Source: Paraspadella gotoi
Lineage: Eukaryota > Chaetognatha
NCBI GenBank assembly: GCA_051294375.1
Contig: CM119267.1
Coordinates: 10,539,045 to 10,603,044 of the forward strand
Direction: 5' to 3'
Length of the DNA: 64,000 nt
How positions within the stretch are numbered: the stretch's first letter is position 1; every line of letters begins with the position of its first letter. Below the pieces are notes generated by a model, which had not been told where the DNA came from, made no database searches, and worked only from the letters and a program-made list of their open reading frames with translations. The position numbers and the translations under genes were made by a program. Shown here piece after piece: positions 46,921 to 59,893 of this stretch.

Positions 46921-48368
46921 TCAACGCAATTCCCCAAAGTCCATCGAGGAATCGTCAAACGCGAAGCTGCTGAGACTCTCGCTGTCGCTCCCGCTGCTGG
47001 AGTAGTCGCTGTTGTTATTGTTGTTGTTGACGTTGAGATTTCGATGATTGTTGTTGTTATTCCCGCTGTATTCCCCGGCGCTGTTGTCGTGTCCGCCGAG
47101 GCTGCTGCCGCTGCCGTGGCTTCTGCCGCTGCCGGTGCTGCCGCTGGACACGCTGCTACTGCTGCTGCGTGTGGCGCTACTGCCGCTGCTGGCGCTGCTG
47201 GCGCCCTCGGCGGAGGCGTTCGCGCCTTCCGCGGGAACGGCGCCTTCCATCGAAAGGCGATCGTTGTTGCTGCTGTTGTTGCTGTTGGCGGCGTTGTTGG
47301 CGGTGGCGCTGGAGAGGCTGGAATTGTTTTGGTTGGCGTTGGACTCGACGTTGTCGTCCTGCAGGGAGAGGAGAAGAGCAAGATGAGAAAAGGGAATCGT
47401 TCTCGATAGCGGATAACCGATAAGATAGATTTGGAAGAAGAGAAGCAAAGAATAAGAAAAAGAAAAGAAGAGAAAGGAATAAAAAAGAGAAAAAGAGAAA
47501 AGAAATAGAGGGGAAAATAAGACAAAAAAAAGAAAAATGTTGAAAAGAGGGGGAAAAAATTTATAAAAAAGTAAAAAAAGGAGAAGAAAAGGAAGGAAAA
47601 ATAAAGAAATTGTCTAGTGCAGAAAAAAGTTGGAAACACAGGAACAAATGTGGAGTTTTAAACACCACAACGGTGACAACAACAACAACAACAACAAAAT
47701 CGACAACATCTTACCCTTACCCTATCCCCGGCGTCTGATCGATTCGTTTCCGTCGCCTGAACGTGACGCGAGGGATGTAGATAGTCCCGGATGTTTTCGA
47801 GGTCGCTGACCACGCAGGCGCTCAGGGCCGATTTGAAAAGGTTCATGTCCGAAGCGTCCATCCTGTTTTGTTGTTGTTGTTATTTCGTTATTTTTATATT
47901 GATTAATAATTGGTGAAAGGGAGTGAAGTTGGCGGACCGACGAACGACAGAATGATAAAAGAGAGACAGACCGACCGAAAGAGAGAGAGTAAAAGGCAAA
48001 CGGATAGATATCTCGACAGACAAAAAGAATCGGACCGACTGAGAAAGAGACACAGAATTTTAAACAGACGCGGTCAAGAGAGACAGTCTGACAGACAGCT
48101 CGACAGACGGATGGACAAAAGGACGTGACCATTCGTCGCTGTTGTCGTCGTAGCATTCGACGTTGAAGATGGTGGTGACTCCGTTGAATCCTCCAATGAC
48201 GAACATGAGGTCGTCCACCACCTCGACGGGGAGATCGAGAAGGAAGAGGAAAAAGTGGGGCGGTGAGGATGCGTGTCACTTTTCTATTTGAGACGTCGCT
48301 CGCGGATTAATTAGTTATTTGACTACGATTCTATCCTTATTATAATTATATTATATCAATTTTTTTGT

Positions 48369-48410
<42 letters not shown>

Positions 48411-50593
48411 CATTTCATCTAATAGATAGATAACATCTATATCTTCGACCAGAGACTCTCTATTTATTTCTCTATCAATCTGTCTATCTATTCTTCTACT
48501 ACAGCAATCAATATAATCAATAATCAATAATCAATTAATCAATTTCAATCAGTCATTCTATCAATCTATATATCAAGAATTGGCTGGTTAGACCTCGATA
48601 GCGAAGTTGGATCTCGGGTTGTACATGTCGGCGATGGAGTCCATTCCCCCGTCTGCGGATTGTACTTCTCCGCCGAATTCATTCTGTCGTTTCAAGTTTT
48701 CATTCAAGGAAATTCAATAACGACAAAATCGTGAATCACGTCACAAAATATGTTTTGTGAGTTGAAAAAGTCTCTTTATAATTTGTACTATATTATATTA
48801 TTAATGATGAGCTATGAATAAATAAATAAATAATATTCAATTTTATCACAAGAACACTTATGTAGAAAAATAAAAAATATTTTTTTAAAATGCAGTTTAT
48901 TTTTCTTGATTTAGAATCTGAAACTTTTTCTACGGGCTCAGGACTGCCCGATGATAAATGCCATAGTTAAGATAATTTTTTGAATAAAATAAATTTTAAT
49001 ATAAAATTATTGCTGCTCGCTAGCTGTGCCTGGCCTGTGCTCAGCAACAATAATCATGAAGAACCGAATGGCTTTCTGGTTGCCACCAATTATATCAGCC
49101 AAGCAATCAACCTATCAGCTCTTGATTCAAAACCAATCACCGAGTGATTCCGTTAAATCCCCCGACGGCGTAGATGCACCCGTGATACCCGATGCAGGAG
49201 ACGCCGGACCGACGATTGCGCATAGGATTTATCACCGTCCAACTGTGAGGGGATGTGACGGGTAACGAAGGGATATCGTCACGTTATAGTCACGGAGGGG
49301 GAGTCATTCTTCAATTTTGATCCTATTTCGTAGGAAATTTGTAATTGTGTTATTAGTACACGACTTAGATTTCTAAAATCTCATTTGCATTTTGCAGTAA
49401 CTCGAAAAACTATAAAAAATTCCAAAGTCAATGGCCGTGACATTCCCATCCCTCCAAATTAACACTCCTAGCCACAACTTCCATTTTGAGCCACTCCTAC
49501 TTTTCTGTTCTCGGGTCGTAATACTCGGCAGTGTTCATGCACTCCGTCCCGTTGAAGCCGCCAACGATAAAGACTCGACCGTCGAGAGAAGCGGCGTTGG
49601 CGTCGCTTCGGTTCATGTGCATCGGTTCGATGAGCGACCATTGGTTTTGACAAGGGGTGTATCTGCCGATTAAATTTACATAATTTGAACAACTATCAAA
49701 ATAAAACAAAATCGGTAAACAATGCTTAATAAAGCCATTAGAAAATTGGTACAACTAATATAGAAATAATTCATTCATGTCTTGCCTCCTGAGTCCAGAC
49801 TTAAAGCCTCCATCACTCTTACAAGATGATATCAATAACTTATGAGGGCCCTAAAAGCTTTCAGCTTTCAGCATCACAGCATCAGGCTTCATTAAGTGGT
49901 ACAATATTTTAATGAACTGTTTAAATAGTATAAATGGACCACTCCCTTAAATAGTGTGAGAGAAAAGGCTATAAGCCGTGGCAAGAAGACGACTTGGACG
50001 GGAAAACGAATAAATCATCAACGACATCAATAACAGATATAACAGATAATAATCAATAACGACAGAAAAAAACCTTTCAGCGCTGTTCTGCCGCGTCTGC
50101 CCGTTGAATCCGCCCATCGCGTAGACGCAGCCCTCGAGGACGGCTACGCTCACGTAACATCTGGGGGCGAAGGGGGAAAAGATGGGTAGGGTGGAAAAGA
50201 GTAGAGGGGTCAATGGGTCATAGGTGAAAAAGGGGGTGAGTAGGGTCGTCGATCGTAATTCTTATTAAAAACACAAAAGTAAAATCAAAAAAACTTTTAA
50301 CCACACAAAATTATAGAAACCCCCCCCCAAAACATAAAAAACTACCAAAGTGACGCCTACTAGGAAATAGTGAATAACGCAAATCAAAAACTTGACTCAC
50401 CTTCTCAACAAACTTCACAAATCGCAAGAATAACGACGACGACAATTCACCGATTTTAAAGAGGGTCACGACCTGGCTGAGTTCATTGGAGCGACTTCCT
50501 TCCAAGTGTTGGTGGAGGGGTTGAAGCATCGGACGCTGTTGAAGTAGTCCATCCCGTCGAATCCCCCGATCACGTAGATGAGGCCGTCGACCT

Positions 50594-50658
<65 letters not shown>

Positions 50659-50955
50659 GGAGCGAAGAGAGAGAGGTGTATGTGTTATGGGCCAGCGCAA
50701 TGATCTATTTTGATGTATGGGATTTTTTAACCCACGCATCTCTAAGTATGAAACACGCTCTTTCCTAAAGACACACCCCTCCAACCCCTCGTCCACCCCA
50801 CCGAGGCGCATCCGTGATAGGCCCTGGGTCCAGCGTCTTGGGCGAAGGCGCAGTGGACCCATCGATCCGCGCGAGTGTCGTACGTCTCCACGACGTTGGT
50901 GGGACTCCCGCCCGACCATCCGCCCAAGACTTAAGAGAACCTGAAAAGTGGGGAG

Positions 50956-51036
<81 letters not shown>

Positions 51037-54000
51037 GACAGAGACGACAGAGAATGGGAGAGAGAGAAAGATAGAGAGAGAGGCGAAGAGAGAGAGAGAA
51101 GGTCAAAACAACCCTCCACCAAGACCACCCCTCACTCAAATCCACCTCGTGCGGCACCTCGGTCTCGTGAGGGGATTGTAAACGTCCATGTCGCGATTTT
51201 CGTCGAGTTCGAGATCGTAGAGAAGACGGAGTGCGCGGATGATGAGCGGCTTGACTTCGCGTCGATCTTTGATGAAAGGATGGGACTTGATCTTCTCCAT
51301 GAACGAATTGTCGGGAATGAGGCCGAGTCTTTGGGTAAGGTGAGGTAGGAATCACGTGACGTAAGCCGGGACGCATGGATAAATAATCGTGGATATTATC
51401 CACTGGATAACGTACTAGAAAACCGACGGGCCCCCGCACAAGTTTTGGGGCGGGCCTTTGACCTCGGCTTTATAACTTTATAACTAGACATTATAACTTT
51501 AACAAATTCTTAATCTATATTTCGAACATGTAGCATCTGTTTTTTTTTCTTTTCTTTTTTTTCCTCTTTTTTTTAAATTTTTTTTTAAATTTTGTTCCAA
51601 TTTTTTCTATTTTTTCCATTTTCTATTCATCTGTCCCAAGAGCAATTTCCCAGTCGCTCAAGAGGCTCCCTTGACTCCCGCCCATCTCCTCTTTTCACGT
51701 CCACTCAACGGCATTGACGAATGACGACGACGAAAACGAACCTAACGGTGTTCATGAGCTGCGCGATGTTTTCTATCCTATGTTCCTCGTCGACGGAGAT
51801 CCACCGGACGATCAACTCGAAGACGGCCTCTTCGTTCTTCACGTTCAGTTCGTCGTTGCTCAAGAGCTCCACCAATTCGGTCGCGCTCAACTCTAGAACT
51901 TCCTCGCTCTCCTTCGCCAGCTGGAGGGGGCGGCGCGGGGGGGGGGGAGGAATAGTAGAGGTGGAGTTCGACAATTTTCGTTCGTAACGTTTTGTTGGGG
52001 GTGTGGGGAAAATAACAGTTTCGTCTGTTATTGTTTGTTATGTATTGAGTCTCTTTTTTCGTCAACATAGCCTGCCTCTTCAGTATCTTAGCTTAGCCGC
52101 TAGGAATTGGTACGTCTTAATGAAATTTAAGAAATTCTTGCGACAAAACAAAATAAAACAAAACAAAACTGGCCCTTAGTTTCAATTGTTTTGCTCAAAT
52201 AATTGTAAACATTCATACGAAATCAAAAGTCATGATTTTTCGACAACGAAAAATTAAAAGCTGCCACATAATTTCGGTACGATTTTCTAAAAAATATTGC
52301 GAAAAACAATTATAATAAGAGATAAATCGATATAAAATCTTCAGGTTTTTCCGCAACTTACGAAGCTATCACCATTTTCATTAATATGTTTAAAAAAAGA
52401 CTATAATATCTTATTAAGTTTAAAATATGCAGGAATCCATAGATGAGAGAAGCAAAGGCGTGACGGCCCACGAACCAACCCTGGGACCCCCTCGATTCTA
52501 AGGTACCCCTGATGATTTCGGGAAACCCGTACCATCTCTTCATATTTAGATAATAAAATGTAGTCTAATCGGGATACGAACACTAAAACTAAACTAAATG
52601 ATACAACGCCATGCGGAAAAAATTCTTATTAAATTCAAAACCCATGTTTATTCAAATCTCCAGACCTTAAAACCAACAATCGAACAAGACGAAATCTGAA
52701 GTGGACCCAAGTTTTTTCGTCAAAATTGACTCTTCATAACATTCGAGTCATTAATTGACTGAGATAATTATCTCTTTGCAAAATTTTAATCAAATAAAAC
52801 GTTTTCTCGACATCATTTGATATTAATAAAACATTTCACTCGAAACTATCAAGGAAGAAGGAAGTAAAAGAAATAAGCAAAAACGGGAATCGAAATCTCG
52901 TCTTCCAGTCCACAGAACCGGGTGCAGCAGTCAAACCCAAAAAAATAAAAAGGAATTTTTCCAATTCTTTTCAAACTAATCCAATATTAAATCCAAGTAA
53001 TAACTGCTGGTTGGCTTGGAACGATGACCCTTGTTTATATATATTTTTAACGTCATTATTATAATAATATTGGTATACTATTATATTATGAAATCGGTAC
53101 AACCATTATATTATTACTATTATACTATTGGTAATATAAAAAGCCCTATCTTCGTGCCAACGGGATACGAACGACTGGAACCGCAATCGAGAAGCCAGGG
53201 TTCAACCCAACGGACCACGAAAGACAGGGTGAATATTGATAGCTGCTTGTCTTACTAAAGTCAAAGAGAAATATACGATGGGTGGAGAAAAAAGGATAGT
53301 TTTTCTTAAATGTAAATTTTATGCATTTATTGGTGGGCGATCGATATTTTAACAAGTGAAAAAATATTCAAAAGGGGAGCATAACTTTCCGAAAAGTAGA
53401 AGCAACTGGCAACTGGCACGGGTTCCATCTTGAATTCAAGTTATCCTTGATTACTTACGTTTAACGTTATTCCGTTTGAAATCTACAGATATCAGCGTGA
53501 AAAATTATAGATGATTAAAATGTGCTCCAATCTCTTACAAATAGGAAACGAAAGCGAAAGTATAGGACTCACCCCAACATCAAGAAATCGCCGCCGATAA
53601 CAGGCGGAAAAAAATACTAATTTCAAAAAAGATACCTTAAAGATAAACTTGGACTTTTCGGGCCAAAACAAAAAATTGACATTTTTAACTTTGATATTAA
53701 CGTATCGAAAACTGCCCGTCTGCCTTACTAAGTCTCTATACCGCCGTCATTGTCACCGTCACAAAAAAAACCCTAGTCGTCGTCGTCATCGTCGCCGTTA
53801 TCTTTGTCATGGTCATCGTCGTCGTCTGCCTAATCCTAAGTAGGAAGGACTTTGACGAAATGGAAGAGAGCGAAGCGCGTCGCTTTTTTCTTCAACTCGA
53901 GGCAGGAGTAGTAGGAGGCGAAGTTTCGAATCCCCAGGCAGTTCTCCACGCTGAGACTGTTCCCCATGAACTCGCAGCACATCGCCACCAACCCTGGAGT

Positions 54001-55273
54001 CGGGCGGGATAATTTTGAGGGTGCGGGGGCGAATGTGGGAGAAGGGAGTTAAAAGGCGATAAATAAGAAGAGAACGGGCGGATTGTCGCTGGGTAGACAA
54101 AAGATACAATATTGATGGATGTACGCACGTACGGACGGACGAACGGACAAAAGGACGAAGACATAGTCGGACAAAGGAAGACTCTCAACGTCTCACCGTC
54201 GATATTAAAGAACTCGGCGACGGGAAGGACGTTCTGCACGTTGTCAGAGTTGATGTCAACTTCTCGGGTGTAGGCGTAATCGATGACCAACTGCATCATC
54301 TCGGGGGACACGCCCGAAATATGTACTTGTTTCTACAGATATTTTTAAGGAAGTAATAATAATAGGGTTGAGGTTTTTTAGCCCTAGAAATTCAAATTAA
54401 ATTTCGACCTTATTTATAAAAAATAAACTTCTACTAGCCAAAAAACAATCGAAATATTTTGCGTTTACCTCAGATTGAAGGTTTACTGAGGTTTTAACGT
54501 TAATATTTGTTAATTTTTGTTCTTTTTTGTATAAAATTATATCATTACCACGATAGCATGGACGGATGCTCGATAAAAATTAAATAATAATACGAATATA
54601 TTCTGTTTGCTTTACTTGCTTTGCCAAATTAGAAATCGACTTTCTTACACATCCTTAATCTCTCACATCGCAATTCTAACTCACCTCCAAATGTAATTGG
54701 TTAAAGTTCACCCGGCCCTCACCTAACCCACGCGCTCCCATCAAAAATAAACCCCCTAAAACTGACTTCGTTGGTCTCCTTCATCTGATTGGTGAAGAGA
54801 GCTCTGAGGTAGGGGCTGCAGGCGCACATGATAACTCGATGGATGGCGAAGGAGACTTGGGATGCGTCTTGGGCGTCGCAAAGGATTTCCGCGTCGCAGA
54901 TCATGTTCTTTTCCTATCGAGGGAGAACCATGGGAATGGGAGGCGAGGGGCGTAGAGAGAGTGGGAGCGCTCTCACCGGCGCGACTCACACGCGCGACTT
55001 TACGGTCCGCGATTCACGCCGCCGAACGTGGAGCGATCGCCTCGGGTGAGGTTGATAACCTTAATGCCTTTCTTCAGGCGACGACACTAACCGCCTCATT
55101 TACAACCCCACCCTCAAAACTGCTGAAGACGATCCCCTACAAAACACTTTTACCTCACCCGTCAGTCGACTCACCTGGAATTCCTTTAGGACGTTGCACG
55201 AGCGTTTACTGATCTTTTTTTCGGCCTGAGCGGGCAGCCCGTTCGCGCAACCGACGCCCAAGCGGCCGCTCAT
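46921..55273 (-). CDS. KLHL10: KLHL10, kelch-like BTB protein
   Basis: There are fifteen exons: 55273-55175 (ATG), 54913-54767, 54332-54197, 53993-53851, 51920-51742, 51328-51146, 50940-50802, 50591-50473, 50160-50074, 49662-49501, 49242-49141, 48683-48594, 48221-48130, 47862-47721 and 47358-46921. Order: BTB (IHRVIMCACSPYLRALFT, SPEMMQLVIDYAYTRE), BACK (ELSATELVELLSNDELNVKN, EAVFELIVRWIS), the linker NPLTRPR, and six kelch blades (GGWSGGSPTNVVETYD, VIGGFDGMDYFNSV, AMGGFNGQTRQNSAE, VGGFNGTECMNTAE, AVGGFNGIT, VIGGFNGVTTIFNVECYDD). KLHL10 is the substrate adaptor of a CUL3 ubiquitin ligase needed in male germ cells. Frame slips of one base occur in exons 6 (after TRPR), 7 (LGGW) and 12 (after EWTP); the residues on both sides match the family, so sequence errors are likely. 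The last exon adds 145 residues rich in Asn/Ser, absent from the short vertebrate tail. Confidence 0.96.
47900..48110. repeat. GACA/GACAGA-rich repeat in KLHL10 intron
   Basis: Degenerate gaca/gacagac repeats fill the intron between KLHL10 exons 13 and 14. They create a spurious Arg/Asp/Gln-rich frame on the plus strand. Confidence 0.7.
48368..48412 (+). repeat. (ATCT)n microsatellite in KLHL10 intron
   Basis: About eleven tandem atct units lie between KLHL10 exons 12 and 13, followed by scattered tcta/gata units to about 48490. Confidence 0.9.
49735..49865. mobile_element. Fold-back repeat (family A) fragment in KLHL10 intron
   Basis: Blocks ttggtacaactaatat, attcattca, gcctccatcactcttacaag match the family-A arm at 37309-37475, with more divergence. 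It lies in the intron between exons 9 and 10. Confidence 0.6.
50596..50655 (-). repeat. CT (sense) microsatellite abutting KLHL10 acceptor
   Basis: On the gene's strand this is a CT run that ends as ...tctctctcccag at the acceptor of exon 50591-50473, so the repeat is itself the polypyrimidine tract. A similar CT-rich block (50955-51105) precedes the acceptor of exon 50940-50802. Confidence 0.85.
51921..53850 (-). other. Long KLHL10 intron (exons 4-5)
   Basis: About 1.93 kb of AT-rich intron. It contains a fragment ending in tatgaaatcggtacaacc (about 53085-53103) like the tip of the family-A repeat. No other coding signal is recognised. Confidence 0.6.
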
Positions 55274-55683
55274 TTTTATTTTTTTCAACGCGTTTCTTAC
55301 TTAATTTTCGATAAAACAAAACTTCATAAGGTCATGATGAAAAAAAAGAGAGTACGTTGATGCTTTGGCGCCGAGCTCTAAGAGCGAATTTTTTCCCCGA
55401 TAAGCTTAGTGTTTCTGGGTTTTTCAAGCTTGGCGAGCTTGTCGCCGTGGGACTGCTTTGGGGGGTGAGGCAATATTGTTCTGACCTCTGGGGAAACTTG
55501 GCGGTTTTCGGTCAGAACTTCACTGCATAATCATCTCTGCGCCTCTTTAAAATCAGTCACCTTAGGTTTGGCTACATTTCGCTCAAATATTTAATTACAC
55601 GTTACTGTATAAAATCCCCTAATGTACAGATTTATTTTAGACTTCAAAAAAGCAATACGGTTTTTTGAATTTCATTGTACAAT
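55274..55683. other. Spacer between EF-hand gene and KLHL10
   Basis: 410 bases separate the EF-hand gene stop from the KLHL10 start, both on the minus strand. A perfect 9-base stem gttctgacc/ggtcagaac (about 55477-55517) frames a G-rich loop. The KLHL10 promoter must lie here unless transcripts are longer; no clear TATA box is seen. Confidence 0.45.
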
Positions 55684-56868
55684 TTATTGTGTCAGAAGGA
55701 AATTGTCTTGGTCTTCGAGTTGATCTGATAAGCCAGTGTTCATTTGTTGTCCTAGAATGGATGGTGATTTCTCGACATCGTCTCCCTGTCGGAAGACGAG
55801 AGTCTCATCCGCAACGCTGCTCTTTTGTTGACGCTGCAAGTTTCCGTTGAGGATGTAACTCCATGAGAATTCGTCGCCAGACGGCAGAGTCTCCTCGAGT
55901 GAGACGGCGGAAGCTTCGTCGACAATTTCCAACCACCAGGGTGCCTTACGAAACTCAGATCTGCAGAAAGATCATGGGAACTAGAAGTTATTGATATGCA
56001 TAAATATCATTGTGCAAACCTCTATAAATACACACCAACAAACACATTAGACACTAGAGTGGAGAACTGGGGAACATAAATTTTATTTGAGTGAACAAAC
56101 AAGGATATTTAGACGTGAGATAGTATGATTATTGATTAAGGAGTACAAAAAATATTTTGCTTATATTGTTTGGGGAACTGTATTATTAATTACAATATAT
56201 TTATAGAAATAGCCTTATAAAATCATAAATTTTCAAAATAATTTTTTTTAAATTTTTATTAAAGATTCTGATTCTTCATAAAAAGTTGGATCAAAAATAT
56301 TTCAATGTCTTCCGCGTCAAAAATGGAAAAAAAAGGTCAAATTCTCCACTTTTTTGGTTTTGAAACGTTTTGGTCATTTTTCGCAGCTTTAACCTAAAAA
56401 TATCATGTACCATATTTTACAAAAGTTTTTCAGTTTTTTCTGGCGAATGAGAAACTGTTCTTAAAATTAGAAAAATATTATTTTAAAATTTTATGAATTT
56501 ATAAGGATATTACTCTAAAAAAAATTATATTAATGATACTGTTATGCAATTTTTTTTGAATAAAGGCTTAATTATTTTTTATTACATATACAAATGCAAT
56601 AAAAAAATTTTTTCCATCGCTCAATCTTTTCATCACTCCACCCTACTACACACTACCCAGAAGACCTTGATATGGCTTCGTCGCCATTCTTGTCGGCCGC
56701 GTGAAAACTCTCCTCGACGTTTTCTGTGGCGCCCGTCACTTTGACGAGTTCGTTGAGGGAAATTTGACCGTCTTTGGGCCAATTGTCGTAGGCCTATTAT
56801 AAAATAGAAAAAAATATTTTGCGAATTATTAAATAATCATTTATGCAAGACTTTTATCTCTCTCTCTC

Positions 56869-56912
<44 letters not shown>

Positions 56913-57214
56913 ACCTCGAAATCCGGCGGGACGGGAATGGGATGAAAGATCCCGACGTCGTCGATGTCGGGGATGTGACCCACGAAGAGTTTGGAGTCTT
57001 CTCCCAAATCCTTCGCCAACACCCTCCGCTCTTTGGCCAGCAGCCAGCCCGACGTCTTCGTCCCGTCGCCGCCGATATATTCCGCCGCCCACGCCCTTCG
57101 TTGCTTGGTGGGCGTGGCGATCGCGTCCTTCCAAGGCTTCACGCTTTTGCCGCCGCCGCCGACGACGGCGAAGGCGGCGATCGTCAGACAAAACAATATC
57201 GGAGAAGAACGCAT
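55684..57214 (-). CDS. Small secreted EF-hand protein
   Basis: Three exons join in phase: 57214-56915 (ATG), 56793-56666 and 55960-55684 (stop), giving about 234 residues. The N-terminus MRSSPILFCLTIAAFAVVGG is a typical signal peptide. Exon 2 contains a degenerate calcium-binding loop (NWPKDGQISLNE) and a canonical one completed across the intron (DKNGDEAISRSE, with D1, N3, D5, I8, E12). The pair is spaced like an EF-hand couple. The C-terminal 80 residues are Gln/Asp/Ser-rich without a known domain. It could be a secreted or ER/Golgi calcium-binding protein; the exact family is not recognised. The first intron on the gene's strand starts gtgaaagagagag, merging into a GA tract. It lies 411 bases upstream of KLHL10 on the same strand. 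Confidence 0.72.
56861..56910 (-). repeat. GA (sense) microsatellite after donor of EF-hand gene
   Basis: CT run on the plus strand, therefore GA on the gene's strand, beginning five bases after the exon 1 donor. Confidence 0.9.
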
Positions 57215-59893
57215 TTTGGATTTGTTTTGTTTTTTTCTATTCCTTTGTTTTTATTTATGATTTTTTTTTTTTTTTTTTTACGTAGGGTAAAGAGAGACGC
57301 CAAGAGTGTTCTTGTTCTATTTATCTATTTTTACGTGATGTTTTTATCGAATCTTTCTTGTCAAATTATCAAATTATCCCATCCGCTTTGGCCTTTGATT
57401 ATTTTTTTTATTTTTTTCTTGGATTAATTTCTTTTTTTTCTCGTGAGATCTTTATTTTTTCCTAAACTCAAATCTTTTTTGGGAATTTCACCAGAAATTC
57501 GATTCTCAAAAATACTTTTTTTTTAAATCCCAAAGTCAAAAAGGTTGAGAAATTTTCCGGATTTTTTTCCCCCAGAAAATACGGAAGCTCCTATTCGTGG
57601 AGAGAAAGGGAAAACAACGCCGTAGTTAGAGGCGTAGTTAAAGGGAGGAAATGGGTCGCGTAGCCGAAAGAGTGAAAGGAGCGGAGCTAATCCAACGCTA
57701 CTGAAGTCATAGGAGTAAAGAAGCGATGATTGATGAGACAACAAGAAATGGGGAACGTTGACGCCGAATCGAAGCGGCGTCGACAGCAACGGCGACGCCG
57801 AGTCTAGTACGACGGATGAGGCGTCATCTGGAGGCAAAAAGATGAAAGAGAAAAAAAATGATTCAAACAAAATTACATCGACTCGAAAATGCGAACGGAA
57901 GAATTCTTTTCGATGCTGCGAAGCTTTGAATATTTTTTGTACGTATATCGCGTACATATAATTTTATTCATATAGTATTTTATATACTTCATACCAGTTT
58001 ATGCGCGTAAATGTTTCAAAAATAAATACAGATAGATAGACAATATACTGACTCACGGTGAGAGAGAAAAATATATTTTCGAGATGCTTCTATTCTAAGT
58101 CTGATGCATTTCTAAATAATAAGTCAAATATTTTTCGAGCGCTTTTAAATGTTGTCGTTAAATAGCAGGTTGTTTATCTTTCTTTCAAGTTTTATGAGAG
58201 TAGGAAAAAAATTTGAACGATTCAAAATTTTTCGAAACAATTTTTTTTTCTTCAGTCTGTACATTTTTAAATTTGACTTTTTTTTACCACAGCTTTGGGA
58301 AAAAGGGGATATCCTTACTAGATTCCTTAACCAGATTATCCAAGTTTAGGATTGGGAAAAACCCACGAAGGATGCACGTAGGATGGCAAGGTCCCCACTT
58401 AAACCTTCTCTTATTTTGAGGGAACTTATAGCAGACGTCGATTTTATACTTGAGACACGTTTATACGTAGTTAACTTAGTTTAAATAGTATAACTAGAAC
58501 TTTGCATTTGCAAGTCTTCATCAATCAACTTCAACCAGTTGGCGAACTGAGATGTTGAAAAGACTCCCGTTCGCTAAGTTTAATATCATTTTCGCTTACA
58601 GCTTTTTTTTCAGTTTGATTCTGAAGGCCTTTTAACATTTTTAACGGCGTTTGTTTATTTATTTTGAGTCGCGATGACCCTCGAAATAACGTTTGACGGA
58701 AAACAAAAAATAAAACATGCAAATATTTAAAAAGAAAAAAAGTTTCGTGGCTTTTTCTTTTCTTTAAGTTGAGGCTTTAATTTTTTATCTTTTCTTTTTT
58801 TTCAGTTCTCTCATCGTCGAAAAACCAACGAAATGTTAAAAATAAAAAAGTCGAAGATATAAAAAGTAAGAATTCGTGTTTGTTTCTTTTTTTTTAAATT
58901 TCGTTGAATTCATTTTTTTCTTTTGAAAATCTTAAATGTGACGTCTCAAGATTTTAATCTCCGATTTCACATTAGTTCATGAGCGACTTCCGTTTTTCTC
59001 GTAAAGCCTTCGGAAACTTACTACGATTTTCTTCGATTTTCTTTCATTTCCGCCAATACCATAACATAAATTGTAGCAAAGATAAGGTTCGGAATCTGCG
59101 AAAAAAAAGGTGTGAATATAGTCCGGGTATATCGAACCTTGAAAGGCGAAATTCTCCGAAAAGTCGGCGCTTTTAATCAAGAAGAGGTTTTGTTCGAAAA
59201 ATCACGGAATCATTACAAGGAAGTGATCGAGAGGAAAGGCAGTCGAAAGAAAAACCTAATGACTTCATTTTTTTTTTTTTTTCGAATTTTTCGCTACTTT
59301 AAGGAAATTTATTTATTAAGTCAGTATTTAACAAAGATTAAATATAAGTAAATGACAATGTTATAATAGTGAATAATTTTTGTTTACGTTTATCTTTAAA
59401 AAGTCATGTATTTTGAAAATCCTTTCCTAATCCAAATGGTATTCTTTCACTCAATAGTAACTCAAATAGAAATGATAGACACGAGACACCTTGTATTTTT
59501 AATTAGAAAATGTTTCAAAAATTTTGATTAAAAATATGGTACATATGGTACAACTTCATGAACGTTAAATTGTTCAATTGTTTAATCTTTTAATCGTGAT
59601 GATGATTTGGAACCTGTTTCTTTCCTACTCATTTGCATGCAAAATTTTTTTTTAAAGAGCACTGTACAATATAATTTTTTTGTTCTAATAAAAATTACTA
59701 AGGTTTAATATCATATCTGTTTTTTTAAATTTAGGTAGATTCTTATTTCTCATTCGATTTATAAAATTTGTTCTCATATATGGAGCATCTATATTTATTT
59801 CTTAACACTATTTTACCAAGCTCAATAGTTTTCGTGCAACCACAGGTTCAATGACATTTCAACCAATGAGACCCCTTTTTGACTCTCTGCATC
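57215..59893. other. AT-rich intergenic region
   Basis: The upstream side of the EF-hand gene. T/A runs are frequent. Two weakly protein-like plus-strand frames are present, 57758-57961 (MTPNRSGVDSNGDAESSTTD) and 59112-59270 (VYRTLKGEILRKVGAFNQEE), but neither has convincing splice sites or a recognised domain. I call no gene. Confidence 0.4.

Noticed and set aside
47044-47423. Plus-strand Ala/Val- and Cys-rich frames opposite the KLHL10 last exon
   Set aside because: Shadows of the Asn/Ser codon repeats of the minus-strand exon.
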